A DNA stretch of 64,000 bases, from the NCBI GenBank assembly GCA_017512555.1, contig JAFWFE010000035.1:29416-93415 (forward strand), given 5' to 3'. Below are positions 55,330 through 63,670 of the stretch, piece by piece (positions within the stretch are counted from its first letter, which is position 1; the number at the start of each line of letters is the position of its first letter). The notes below the pieces were generated by a model that was not told where the DNA came from, made no database searches, and saw only the letters and a program-made list of their open reading frames with translations. Source of the DNA: Solobacterium sp. (lineage in GTDB: Bacteria > Bacillota_I > Bacilli_A > Erysipelotrichales > Erysipelotrichaceae). Position numbers and translations under genes: made by a program.

Positions 55330-55971
55330 ATGTTTACGATTGAATATGCATGGCTGTTATACATTGATATCGCGGTGATCCTGATTTACCTGGCGTTCTT
55401 CTTCCTGGGAGTACACCGGGGATTCCTGTATCAGATCATCACTTTGATTGCGTCTGTGGCTTCGTTTATCGTTTCCTGGAGATATCATGAGCTATTTGCG
55501 GACTATGCGGAAATCTGGCCGCGTTCCCTTACACCGATGCAGGATACTTTATTCGCGGATATCCTGTACCAGAAGATGAATCAGGTTGTCTGGTTTGTAG
55601 TATTGTTCCTGATCCTGAAACTGATGTTTGCGATTGTCAGCCAGTTATTCAAAGGTCTGCAGGAAGTCCCGATCCTGCGCCAGATCAACGGTATTTTCGG
55701 CGGTCTGCTCGGACTGGTGATATCCACGATCTGGGTGCTGGTATTCTCCGTGTTTCTGAATACACCGGTGATTACCAATGGCCAGCTGGTAAAAGAGAAG
55801 ACTCTGGTTGGTCTGGTGATCCAGGAATCAACGAAAGTATCCGCGGAATTCGGCGGACCGGAAAATGCCGGAGAAGTACTGAATTATATTTATACCAGTG
55901 CTCAGGAACTGGATGGACAGGATATGGAAATTGTCAGTCAGTGGCTTGAGGAACATGGTTTCTCGGAGTAA
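55330..55971 (+). CDS. CvpA family membrane protein
   Basis: This 213-residue protein has four to five helices in the first 150 residues, the CvpA-like layout (FFLGVHRGFLYQIITLIAS; FGGLLGLVISTIWVLVFSVF), and a soluble tail. The frame is open from 55291, but the promoter overlaps that part, so ATG 55330 is chosen, with almost no leader. It sits just before mutS2, an arrangement common in Firmicutes (cvpA-mutS2-uvrC). Confidence 0.85.
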   Translation: MFTIEYAWLLYIDIAVILIYLAFFFLGVHRGFLYQIITLIASVASFIVSWRYHELFADYAEIWPRSLTPMQDTLFADILYQKMNQVVWFVVLFLILKLMFAIVSQLFKGLQEVPILRQINGIFGGLLGLVISTIWVLVFSVFLNTPVITNGQLVKEKTLVGLVIQESTKVSAEFGGPENAGEVLNYIYTSAQELDGQDMEIVSQWLEEHGFSE

Positions 55972-55974
55972 TCT

Positions 55975-58278
55975 ATGAGCCTTGCGAAGAGTCTTGAATT
56001 AGATGTGATTTTGCATGAGATCCAACGATCTTGTGCTTTTTCGCTTGGTCAGAAACGCATAGAAGAAACCGTACCGTCTTACGATAAACTGATCATCCGC
56101 AGGGAGAATACACTGATCAGGGAAGCTCTGGCGGCGGTGATCCACAGCGGTCCCATGCCATTTGCGGGTATCCGGGATATCCGGGGTTCACTGCAGGACG
56201 CTGTACGAGGCAGGACGCTCTCCGGTCAGGAATTGAATCAGGTACGGGATCAGATCCTGGGTGTACGTGGTATTCTCAGTTATGATTCAGCGCTGGATAT
56301 TGAACATCCCGCGATCCATGATCTGGTATCTACACTTACCCTGCATGAGCACGCAGAAGAAGAAATCAGCCGGTGTATCAATCCTTACGGGGAAGTCATG
56401 GACTCCGCATCGCCGGAATTATCGCGTATACGCAGAGATCTCAGCCGGGCAGAAATGGCCATTACCGAAGCGGTCAACCGCTTTATATCCACACATCCAT
56501 CAAGTGTAGTCGACAATATCGTCACCTACCGTGGGGGCAGGGCAGTGATCCTGGTCAAGGCAGGAGAGAAGAACGCGTTCGGCGGTCTGGTCTACGGGGA
56601 TTCCGCCTCCGGACAGGCATCGTATATTGAGCCATCCTCTTTATTTAACGCCAATAACCGCCGTCAGCAGCTCCTGGATGCGCAGGAAGAAGAAATCGAG
56701 CGGATTCTGAAAGAATTAAGCAGTGAAGTTGGTAAAATCGGCACCGAAGAACTGGCAAATCTCGAAACCCTCGCAATCCTGGACGCGTTATCCGCGAAAG
56801 CCCAGTGGGGCGCTGAACATGACGCGGTTGTGGCAGAACTCACGGAAGAAAGAAAACTCTACCTGCGTCAGGCAAGACATCCTCTGATTGATCCTGAGGC
56901 GGTAGTGGCGAATGATTATCATCTGGAAGATCCGGTGAGGATGTTACTGATCACCGGTCCGAATACCGGCGGTAAGACCGTATCCATGAAGATCATCGGT
57001 CTGTTTACCTTGATGACATATTGCGGCATACCGGTTACTTCAAGAGAAGCGGTAATCCCGTATTTTGATCATGTCTACGCGGATATCGGAGATGACCAGA
57101 GTGTCGTTTCCTCCTTATCCAGCTTCAGTTCTTCCATACGCAAACTGTCGGAAATCATCGAGAACGCCACCGGTGACAGTCTTGTGCTGGCAGATGAGAT
57201 TGGTTCCGGCACCGACCCCAGAGAAGGAGAAAGCCTGGCTATCGCAATCCTGAATGAACTCAGAGAACGGAAGACCATGGTTGTCGCAACCACCCACTAC
57301 GGCAGATTAAAGACTTACGGGAAAAGACATCCCGATATCTTACTTGCCAGCGTGCAGTTTGATATGGACAAGCTGGAACCTACATACCGTTATATTGAAG
57401 GCCTGACCGGACAATCCAATGCCCTGGCTGTAGCGAGAAAATACGGCCTTCCCAGAGGAATTACCAACTATGCGCGTTTTCTGATCAACCAGGCAAAGAC
57501 TGAAGAAGACCATCTGATCGAACAACTGGAACGACAGGTCAACGAAAACGAACAATTAAAACGTGAACTGCAGGAACGTGAACAAGCTCTGGCGGAAAAG
57601 GAAAAACAAATCGCAGCCAGAGAGAAACAAGTCAATTACGAAAAGGAAGTACTTCGCGACAAAGCGGCCGAAGAAGCCGAAAAGATCCGTGAAGAAGCCC
57701 GTGCCGAAGCGGAAGAGATCCTGGCCAACATGCGCAGGATGTCCATGGGAACGAAGTACCACGAAGTCCTGGAAGAAAAGAAGAAACTGGATCGTCCCGC
57801 GGAACAGGAAGTCCAGGCAAATGATGACGAATACCATGTCGGTGATGCCGTAGAGCTGCGGCAGGGGACACAGGTCGGTGTTGTCACGGAGATCCGCCGT
57901 AAGGATATCACAGTGATGATCAACGGCAGAGCCATGCATGTCAAACCCTCCCAGATCCGTCATTCCACCAAAATCATCCCGAAGAAGCCGGAAAAGACTA
58001 TTGTACGTATAGAAACCGGATATGCGGGGAATATTACCACCGAATGCAATCTCATCGGTATGCGTGTGGAAGAAGCCATGGAAGAACTCAGTGAATACCT
58101 GGATAAAGCCAGACTTCATAACCTGAAAGTATTCCGGATCATCCATGGAGACGGAAGCGGAGCCCTGCGCAAGGCCGTACACCAGAAACTGGAACGTACT
58201 CCGGGAGTAGAATCCTACCGGATCGGTATGCCTCAGGAAGGCGGTACCGGTGCTACGGTCGTGCAGATGAAGGAATAA
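55975..58278 (+). CDS. mutS2: Endonuclease MutS2
   Basis: This 767-residue protein has the MutS core and ATPase with Walker A GPNTGGKT (about 328-335), DEIGSGTDPREG (Walker B), a long charged coiled coil (about 510-600), and a C-terminal Smr domain (about 690-767). In the Smr domain the usual LDLRG-type motif reads CNLIGMR, so the Asp and Arg are lost, while HGDGSGALR (the HGxG motif) remains. MutS2 acts on recombination intermediates or collided ribosomes. It lies 3 bp after the CvpA gene. Confidence 0.94.
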   Translation: MSLAKSLELDVILHEIQRSCAFSLGQKRIEETVPSYDKLIIRRENTLIREALAAVIHSGPMPFAGIRDIRGSLQDAVRGRTLSGQELNQVRDQILGVRGILSYDSALDIEHPAIHDLVSTLTLHEHAEEEISRCINPYGEVMDSASPELSRIRRDLSRAEMAITEAVNRFISTHPSSVVDNIVTYRGGRAVILVKAGEKNAFGGLVYGDSASGQASYIEPSSLFNANNRRQQLLDAQEEEIERILKELSSEVGKIGTEELANLETLAILDALSAKAQWGAEHDAVVAELTEERKLYLRQARHPLIDPEAVVANDYHLEDPVRMLLITGPNTGGKTVSMKIIGLFTLMTYCGIPVTSREAVIPYFDHVYADIGDDQSVVSSLSSFSSSIRKLSEIIENATGDSLVLADEIGSGTDPREGESLAIAILNELRERKTMVVATTHYGRLKTYGKRHPDILLASVQFDMDKLEPTYRYIEGLTGQSNALAVARKYGLPRGITNYARFLINQAKTEEDHLIEQLERQVNENEQLKRELQEREQALAEKEKQIAAREKQVNYEKEVLRDKAAEEAEKIREEARAEAEEILANMRRMSMGTKYHEVLEEKKKLDRPAEQEVQANDDEYHVGDAVELRQGTQVGVVTEIRRKDITVMINGRAMHVKPSQIRHSTKIIPKKPEKTIVRIETGYAGNITTECNLIGMRVEEAMEELSEYLDKARLHNLKVFRIIHGDGSGALRKAVHQKLERTPGVESYRIGMPQEGGTGATVVQMKE

Positions 58279-58279
58279 C

Positions 58280-60040
58280 ATGGATAAAGAGTATATCAAA
58301 GCGAAATTATCGAATTTACCCCATGAACCAGGTAGTTACCAGATGAAGGATCTGCACGGAGAAATCATCTATGTCGGTAAAGCCAAGGACCTCCATGCCC
58401 GGGTAAACCAGTATTTTGTCGGTGCTCATGATTTCAAGACCTCCAAGATGGTCAGAAATATCGAGGACTTTGATTTCATCGTGACCAGAAGTGAGAAAGA
58501 AGCACTGGTCCTGGAGATCAACCTGATCAAGAAGTACCGTCCCAAATACAACATCATGTTTATTGATGATTCCAGTTATCCCTACATCAAGCTTACACGC
58601 GAAGAATATCCCCGGCTGATGATTGCCAGAGATACGAAGAAAGATAAGAAATCCCGGTATTTCGGACCATTTCCGGATGCCACGGCTGCCAGAGATACGC
58701 TGAAACTGTTATTGTCTCTGTATCCGCTGCGCAGATGCACGACCATGCATGACAAGGTCTGCCTGTATTACCACATGGGGCAGTGTCTGGGACCGTGTGA
58801 ATACAAGATTGAGGATCAGGTATATGAAGAGATGGCCTCCCGGATCACCAGTTTTCTTAACGGAGATACCGAGGAAGTAGAAAAAGATCTCACCAGAAAA
58901 ATGATGGAAGCCAGTGAAAACCTGGAATTTGAAAAAGCCGGTGAGTATAAACAGATGATCGATTCCATTCACCGTGTCATCGATAAACAATTGATCGAAA
59001 TGGATCACCGCGGCACGAGAGATGTCTTTGCCTGGTATGCGGACAGAGGATATCTGGCAATCCAGGGTTTTCTTGTCCGAAGCGGTATTGTCTTAAACAA
59101 GGAATTCCGTTTACAGCCGTTGTATGGTGATGCCGTGGAAGAATTCACTTCCTTCCTCAGCCAGTACTATGAGAGTCATCCCAAACCAAATGAACTGGTA
59201 CTGCCGCAGGAGCTGGACGCGGAATATCTCAGCGAGATCCTGGATATCAAGATCTTCCAGCCGCAGAAGGGCTACCGCGCCAAACTGATCAACATGTGTC
59301 TGGAAAACGCGAAGAAACAGTTAGACCTGAAATTCAATGTTGTCGAGAAACAGGAGAAGGTGACTGAAGAAGCCGTAAATACACTTTCGTTCTACGCCGG
59401 AAGACCGATGAACCGTGTGGAGCTGTTTGATAACAGCCATATCAGCGGACAATTTACGGTTGCGGCCTGTGTCGTCTATGCCAACGGTATGCCGGAAAAG
59501 AAGAGCTACCGCCTCTATAAGTTACATACCGGGAATTCCGATGTGGATTCCATGAAGGAAGTCGTCTACAGGAGATATTTCCGGATCCTGAAGGATGGTC
59601 TGACAGTACCGGACGGTATCCTCGTGGATGGCGGTTATACGCAGATCCAGGCCGCAAAGGAGATCATTGACAGTCTCGGTATGGATATCAAGATCATGGG
59701 TCTGGTCAAGGATGACAAGCACAGTACAAATGCTCTGATGGATGAAGACGGCAGTGTCTTTGACATCGATAAGAATTCCGGCTTATTTTTTCTGCTTACC
59801 CGCATGCAGGATGAAGTCCACCGTGTCGCCATCTCCTATCACCGTCGCCTGCGGGCAAAGGCACAGACTAGATCAATCCTGGATGAAATCGAAGGAATCG
59901 GTCCCAAACGTAAGAGATTATTACTGAAAACCTTCGGTAATTTCACCAAACTGAAGAATGCGGCTGTGGATGAGATTGCGAAAGTCGTCCCGGATGAAAT
60001 TGCCGCAAATGTCTATGCAGCACTACATGACGAAGAATGA
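58280..60040 (+). CDS. uvrC: Excinuclease ABC subunit C
   Basis: This 586-residue nucleotide-excision repair nuclease has an N-terminal GIY-YIG domain (PGSYQMKD...IIYVGKAKDL), a UVR motif (EFEKAGEYKQMIDSI-like, near 215), the RNase H-like second nuclease domain (DNSHISGQ, LVDGGYTQI) and a C-terminal (HhH) segment (IEGIGPKRKRLLLKTFG). It lies 1 bp after mutS2. Length is normal. Confidence 0.96.
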   Translation: MDKEYIKAKLSNLPHEPGSYQMKDLHGEIIYVGKAKDLHARVNQYFVGAHDFKTSKMVRNIEDFDFIVTRSEKEALVLEINLIKKYRPKYNIMFIDDSSYPYIKLTREEYPRLMIARDTKKDKKSRYFGPFPDATAARDTLKLLLSLYPLRRCTTMHDKVCLYYHMGQCLGPCEYKIEDQVYEEMASRITSFLNGDTEEVEKDLTRKMMEASENLEFEKAGEYKQMIDSIHRVIDKQLIEMDHRGTRDVFAWYADRGYLAIQGFLVRSGIVLNKEFRLQPLYGDAVEEFTSFLSQYYESHPKPNELVLPQELDAEYLSEILDIKIFQPQKGYRAKLINMCLENAKKQLDLKFNVVEKQEKVTEEAVNTLSFYAGRPMNRVELFDNSHISGQFTVAACVVYANGMPEKKSYRLYKLHTGNSDVDSMKEVVYRRYFRILKDGLTVPDGILVDGGYTQIQAAKEIIDSLGMDIKIMGLVKDDKHSTNALMDEDGSVFDIDKNSGLFFLLTRMQDEVHRVAISYHRRLRAKAQTRSILDEIEGIGPKRKRLLLKTFGNFTKLKNAAVDEIAKVVPDEIAANVYAALHDEE

Positions 60041-60046
60041 TATAAT
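60038..60046 (+). promoter_or_regulatory. Consensus extended -10 before VanY-type gene (leaderless)
   Basis: TGATATAAT is a perfect extended -10 that overlaps the uvrC stop codon region and ends 7 bp before ATG 60054. Transcription should begin at the start codon. Confidence 0.6.
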
Positions 60047-60053
60047 ATAAGCC

Positions 60054-61085
60054 ATGAGTATGATCGTAGATGAAAAGAAGCGTCATTTCTGGACCAACGT
60101 ATTTGTCGGTGCGCTGGTGATTTTCAGTATGGCTTGTTTCGGACTGATGAATACCAACTATGACGCCTTGTCACGGTATCCCTATACGGACCGCAACAGC
60201 CGGGAACTGATCAAGCAATACTTAAACAAGCAGGAGATCGATTATATTATCGAGTATTCCATTGCCCCGAACATGTTTGTGGCCTATATCCGGGAAGATG
60301 GCTTCAGTATCTACCACGCTGCGGAATACAAGACCCTCAGCCGTTATCAGTGGCAGGAGAAAGCTTCCGATATCGTACGGATGATTGAAGAAACCAGGGA
60401 ACTGATCGACGCGGATACTCTTGGTCAATATCTCCAGTATTATAGTTACGAAACGGTATATAACCACCTGATTCAGGGGGATCTGTACAGTGAAGGCAGT
60501 GAACTGATCATGGGACCGGATTCCTTTGAGGCATGGCTGGATGAAACCCATACGGTATCTGACCGGGAACCGGATCATCTGGTTCAAATGAAAGGTGTAG
60601 TACCTACACTGGATGACCGTCCTGTCATGGTGAATGAAGCATTGGCAGAACCGATACGCATCATGTGTGCGGATATTGAATATGATCTTGGCAACGGTTT
60701 ATCCTGCGGTGGTCTGAAACTGTCCGGAGGATATGTCTCCTACGAGGAAAGCCGTCAGAATTATAAAGATGCCTTACAGAAGTACGGTCAGAATACCACA
60801 GAGTATGTCCCGTATCCCGGACATGATGAACATCAGCTTGGATATGCGGTGGATTTCGCTGTAGAAGGGATACTGGACGAAAACTTTGAGCTGACGGAAC
60901 AGTACTTCTGGCTGCTCTGGAACAGTTGGCATTACGGGTTTACCATGGACCGGACAGAAAAAGATGCGGCTTATACAGGAATGAAGCCGCAGCTCTGGCA
61001 TTACCGCTATGTAGGAGAAGAAACTGCCCGTTATCTCCATGATAATGAGAGATCCCTGGGCAGCTATGTTAACCGTAGTGAGTAA
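60054..61085 (+). CDS. VanY-type D-Ala-D-Ala carboxypeptidase (M15)
   Basis: This 343-residue membrane-anchored peptidase has one N-terminal helix (about 14-32) with the rest outside the cell. The C-terminal M15B domain has zinc ligands in HDEHQLGYAVDFAV (His and Asp) and WHYRYVG (His). It would trim peptidoglycan stem peptides; VanY homologs are not by themselves vancomycin resistance genes. The start has no ribosome site; a second ATG is at 60060. Confidence 0.9.
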   Translation: MSMIVDEKKRHFWTNVFVGALVIFSMACFGLMNTNYDALSRYPYTDRNSRELIKQYLNKQEIDYIIEYSIAPNMFVAYIREDGFSIYHAAEYKTLSRYQWQEKASDIVRMIEETRELIDADTLGQYLQYYSYETVYNHLIQGDLYSEGSELIMGPDSFEAWLDETHTVSDREPDHLVQMKGVVPTLDDRPVMVNEALAEPIRIMCADIEYDLGNGLSCGGLKLSGGYVSYEESRQNYKDALQKYGQNTTEYVPYPGHDEHQLGYAVDFAVEGILDENFELTEQYFWLLWNSWHYGFTMDRTEKDAAYTGMKPQLWHYRYVGEETARYLHDNERSLGSYVNRSE

Positions 61086-61487
61086 CTATAAGATTTTCTT
61101 GATTTCTTTCTGAAGAGATTCCGAACGGTTTCTCTTTTCTATTACCTTGACTGCAGATTTACTGATACCTTTGATTCCGCGTTCAGGGGTATTTTTGTAT
61201 TCTTTCCGGATCGCCCGGAACAGCAGCCATGCGGCAAGCACTTTCTTCGGGTCAACCGGCAGGGGATCGCGTTTCTTCTGCAGGATCTCCATGTCTGCGT
61301 TGATATGATCCATGCGGGTCTGCAAGGACTGTGCTGAAGTCTGTAATGTCCCCAGTGTCTTCAGTAATTTCAGCGCATGCGTAAGCAGTACGATCAGGAA
61401 AACAACGACCAGGGCAATGGACAAATACAAGATCCAGTAATTGTACGGATAGAGATTAAAATTCATATTGATCACCGATACCATCAT
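61086..61487 (-). CDS. Hypothetical single-helix membrane protein with coiled coil
   Basis: I do not recognise this 133-residue protein. A membrane helix at about 18-38 is followed by a helical segment (KLLKTLGTLQTSAQSLQTRMDHI..) and a basic C-terminus (ISKSAVKVIEKRNRSESLQKEIKKIL). ATG 61469 (after GGTGAT) is an alternative start. Its stop abuts the VanY stop with no gap. Confidence 0.7.
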   Translation of the reverse strand: MMVSVINMNFNLYPYNYWILYLSIALVVVFLIVLLTHALKLLKTLGTLQTSAQSLQTRMDHINADMEILQKKRDPLPVDPKKVLAAWLLFRAIRKEYKNTPERGIKGISKSAVKVIEKRNRSESLQKEIKKIL

Positions 61488-61520
61488 AAACTATTTTTTT
61501 GTATTATTCTACGAAAGTAA

Positions 61521-61529
61521 TGGTAAAAT
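61521..61529 (+). promoter_or_regulatory. Extended -10 promoter of phosphodiesterase gene
   Basis: TGGTAAAAT ends 18 bp before ATG 61548; AAGG lies between as ribosome site. Confidence 0.5.
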
Positions 61530-61547
61530 TCTATCAAGGTAAAAACC

Positions 61548-62015
61548 ATGTCGGCAGAAATCATTCTTGTCAGTGACAATCACTCTGCGGAAAAACCGTT
61601 GGAATACGTACTGCGCAGACACAGGCACGCGGATTATTTCATCCACTGCGGGGACAGCCAGATGCCCAAGTACATGCTCAGATCTTTTATCTGTGTCCGC
61701 GGCAATAATGATTTCGAGCCAGGGTTTGATAAGGAATTTATCCTGTCTGTGGAAGACCACCGGATCCTGATCCTCCACGGTCATCTGGAGAACATCTGGC
61801 GCAGTCATGATATCCTGGTATACAAGGCACAGAAGAATCATTGTGATATCGTCTGTTTCGGGCATACGCATATGTATCTGGATGAGGTCCAGGACGGGAT
61901 ACGGCTGCTCAATCCGGGAAGTCTGAGACATAACCGCGACGGTAGTAAACCCGGGTATATGCAGATCATCCTGGATCCTGATAAGATTCTGGTGAACCGG
62001 ATGGAACTGGAATAA
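61548..62015 (+). CDS. YfcE/MJ0936 family phosphodiesterase
   Basis: This 155-residue metallophosphoesterase has the family's metal motifs: SDNHS (about 8-12), HCGDS (about 32), GNND (about 52), HGH (about 73) and FGHTH (about 104). Family members cleave phosphodiesters such as cyclic nucleotides in vitro; the true substrate here is unknown. It is short but complete. Confidence 0.9.
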   Translation: MSAEIILVSDNHSAEKPLEYVLRRHRHADYFIHCGDSQMPKYMLRSFICVRGNNDFEPGFDKEFILSVEDHRILILHGHLENIWRSHDILVYKAQKNHCDIVCFGHTHMYLDEVQDGIRLLNPGSLRHNRDGSKPGYMQIILDPDKILVNRMELE

Positions 62016-62024
62016 GAATTCAGG

Positions 62025-62055
62025 ATACCGTTCGGTATATAAAACGGATTATAAT
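62025..62055 (+). promoter_or_regulatory. Inverted repeat and -10 before mgtE
   Basis: ATACCG-TT-CGGTAT (62025-62038) is a perfect short dyad, followed by -10 TATAAT at 62050-62055. The leader to mgtE is about 20 bases, so there is no M-box riboswitch. The dyad could be an operator at the -35 region. Confidence 0.45.
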
Positions 62056-62077
62056 TTAAATAACGGAGAAAAAGACT

Positions 62078-63460
62078 ATGGCTCGTAATGAAGAAAACTA
62101 TGAAGCTCTGATTGAAAGTATGGAGACATACCTGAAAGAGAAGAAGTACGTACAAGCCAGAGAAGCGATCGTTGATCTGGAACCATTTGATATTGCCTAT
62201 GTCATGGAAGCTTTGCCGGAAGATACCATTCCCATCGTATTCCGGTTACTTCCCAAAGAAATTGCTGCCGAAGTATTTGTCGAACTTGATACCGATTCCC
62301 AGGAAGATTTGATCAAGAGTTTTTCCCGTGCCGAATTAAAAGAAGTCCTGGATGAACTGTATCTGGATGATGCTGTCGATATCATTGAGGAAATGCCCGC
62401 GAATGTTGTAAAACGCATTCTCAGTACAGCTGATGCGGAAACCCGTCAGAATATCAACAACATCCTGCAGTATCCGGAAGATTCCACCGGTTCGATCATG
62501 ACTACCGAGTACATTGATCTGAAGACGAATATGACCGTGGAAGACGCTTTAAAGAGGATTCGCCGTGTAGGTCAGGATATGGAAACCATCAACGTCATGT
62601 ATGTGACCGATCCTGCCAGACACCTGCTTGGATATATGACGATCCGTGACCTGCTGATGTCGGAAGAAGATCAGACTGTGGAAGAGATCATGGATACCAA
62701 CATCATCTCTGCATCGACCCTGGATGACCAGGAAGAAACTGCCCGTAAATTTGAACGATATGACTTCCTGACCATGCCCGTAGTGGATAAGGAAAACCGT
62801 CTGGTCGGTATCGTTACCATCGACGATGCTCTGGACGTCTTAGTTGAAGAAACAACCGAAGATATCGAACGTATGGCCGCGATCTCACCTTCCTATAAGC
62901 CATATCTGAATACAGGCGTTCTGGAAACCGTAAAATCCAGAATCCCGTGGTTATTGTTACTGATGGTCTCTGCGACCTTTACCGGCCAGATCATTTCTTC
63001 GTTTGAGGATGCTCTGGCTGCCGTAACGATCCTGACCGCGTATATCCCGATGCTGATGGATACCGGCGGTAACTGCGGCTCCCAGGCCAGTGTTACAGTC
63101 ATCCGTGGTATTTCCCTGGATGAAATTGAACTTAAGGATCTCCTGAAGGTCATCTGGAAAGAGATGCGTGTAGCGGTGATTATCGGCTGTATCCTGGCGG
63201 TATGCAACTTCGGCAAGCTCATGCTTGTGGACCGCTTACTGTTACATAACCCGATCACCATCACCGTAGCCCTGGTCATCTGTCTTACCTTGGTATTTAC
63301 CGTATTTGCGGCGAAACTGGTCGGCTGTACATTGCCGATCCTGGCCAAGGCAATCGGTTTTGACCCGGCGGTCATGGCATCACCGTTTATCACCACGATC
63401 GTTGACGCGATCTCTCTGTTGATCTATTTCCGGTTTGCCCAGACTTTGCTGCAACTTTGA
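62078..63460 (+). CDS. mgtE: MgtE family magnesium transporter
   Basis: This 460-residue channel has an N-terminal acidic MgtE_N domain (about 20-130), two CBS domains (about 140-255), the plug helix, and five C-terminal helices (about 285-458) with the pore signature DTGGNCGSQASVTVIRG. It imports Mg2+ and is gated by cytoplasmic Mg2+. ACGGAGAAAA precedes ATG 62078. Confidence 0.95.
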   Translation: MARNEENYEALIESMETYLKEKKYVQAREAIVDLEPFDIAYVMEALPEDTIPIVFRLLPKEIAAEVFVELDTDSQEDLIKSFSRAELKEVLDELYLDDAVDIIEEMPANVVKRILSTADAETRQNINNILQYPEDSTGSIMTTEYIDLKTNMTVEDALKRIRRVGQDMETINVMYVTDPARHLLGYMTIRDLLMSEEDQTVEEIMDTNIISASTLDDQEETARKFERYDFLTMPVVDKENRLVGIVTIDDALDVLVEETTEDIERMAAISPSYKPYLNTGVLETVKSRIPWLLLLMVSATFTGQIISSFEDALAAVTILTAYIPMLMDTGGNCGSQASVTVIRGISLDEIELKDLLKVIWKEMRVAVIIGCILAVCNFGKLMLVDRLLLHNPITITVALVICLTLVFTVFAAKLVGCTLPILAKAIGFDPAVMASPFITTIVDAISLLIYFRFAQTLLQL

Positions 63461-63491
63461 GAAAGACCGGGGAGGACACTCAAAGTTTTGA

Positions 63492-63520
63492 TTGAATAGT
63501 TGGGAATTATTTGATATATT
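63492..63520 (+). promoter_or_regulatory. tRNA-Arg promoter
   Basis: -35 TTGAAT (63492-63497), 17 bp, -10 TATATT (63515-63520) preceded by TGA (extended). Transcription would begin about 63527, right at the tRNA. Confidence 0.7.
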
Positions 63521-63529
63521 ATCTGCGAT

Positions 63530-63606
63530 GTCCTCGTAGCTCAGTTGGATAGAGCACTCGCCTTCTAAGCGAGTGGTCATGGGTTCGAATCCCCTCGAGG
63601 ACGCCA
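63530..63606 (+). tRNA. tRNA-Arg (anticodon UCU)
   Basis: The cloverleaf folds fully: acceptor GTCCTCG / CGAGGAC, D-stem GCTC/GAGC, anticodon stem CTCGC/GCGAG with loop CTTCTAA (anticodon TCT), T-loop TTCGAAT, and encoded CCA. The T-stem has one T-C mismatch (50-64). It reads AGA/AGG arginine codons. Confidence 0.96.
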
Positions 63607-63615
63607 CTGATCAAT

Positions 63616-63642
63616 AAAGGATGAAGAAATTCATCCTTTTTT
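63616..63642 (+). terminator. Terminator after tRNA-Arg
   Basis: The stem AAAGGATGAA (63616-63625) / TTCATCCTTT (63630-63639), loop GAAA, is followed by TTT. Confidence 0.85.
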
Positions 63643-63670
63643 GTACAATAAATATCGTACGGAGAAAACT

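Noticed and set aside
60054..61085. Vancomycin resistance gene cluster
   Set aside because: Only a VanY-type peptidase is present; no vanA/B ligase, vanH, vanX or linked regulator.
62016..62077. Possible M-box riboswitch before mgtE
   Set aside because: The gap is only 62 bp with a -10 in the middle; there is no room for an M-box fold.
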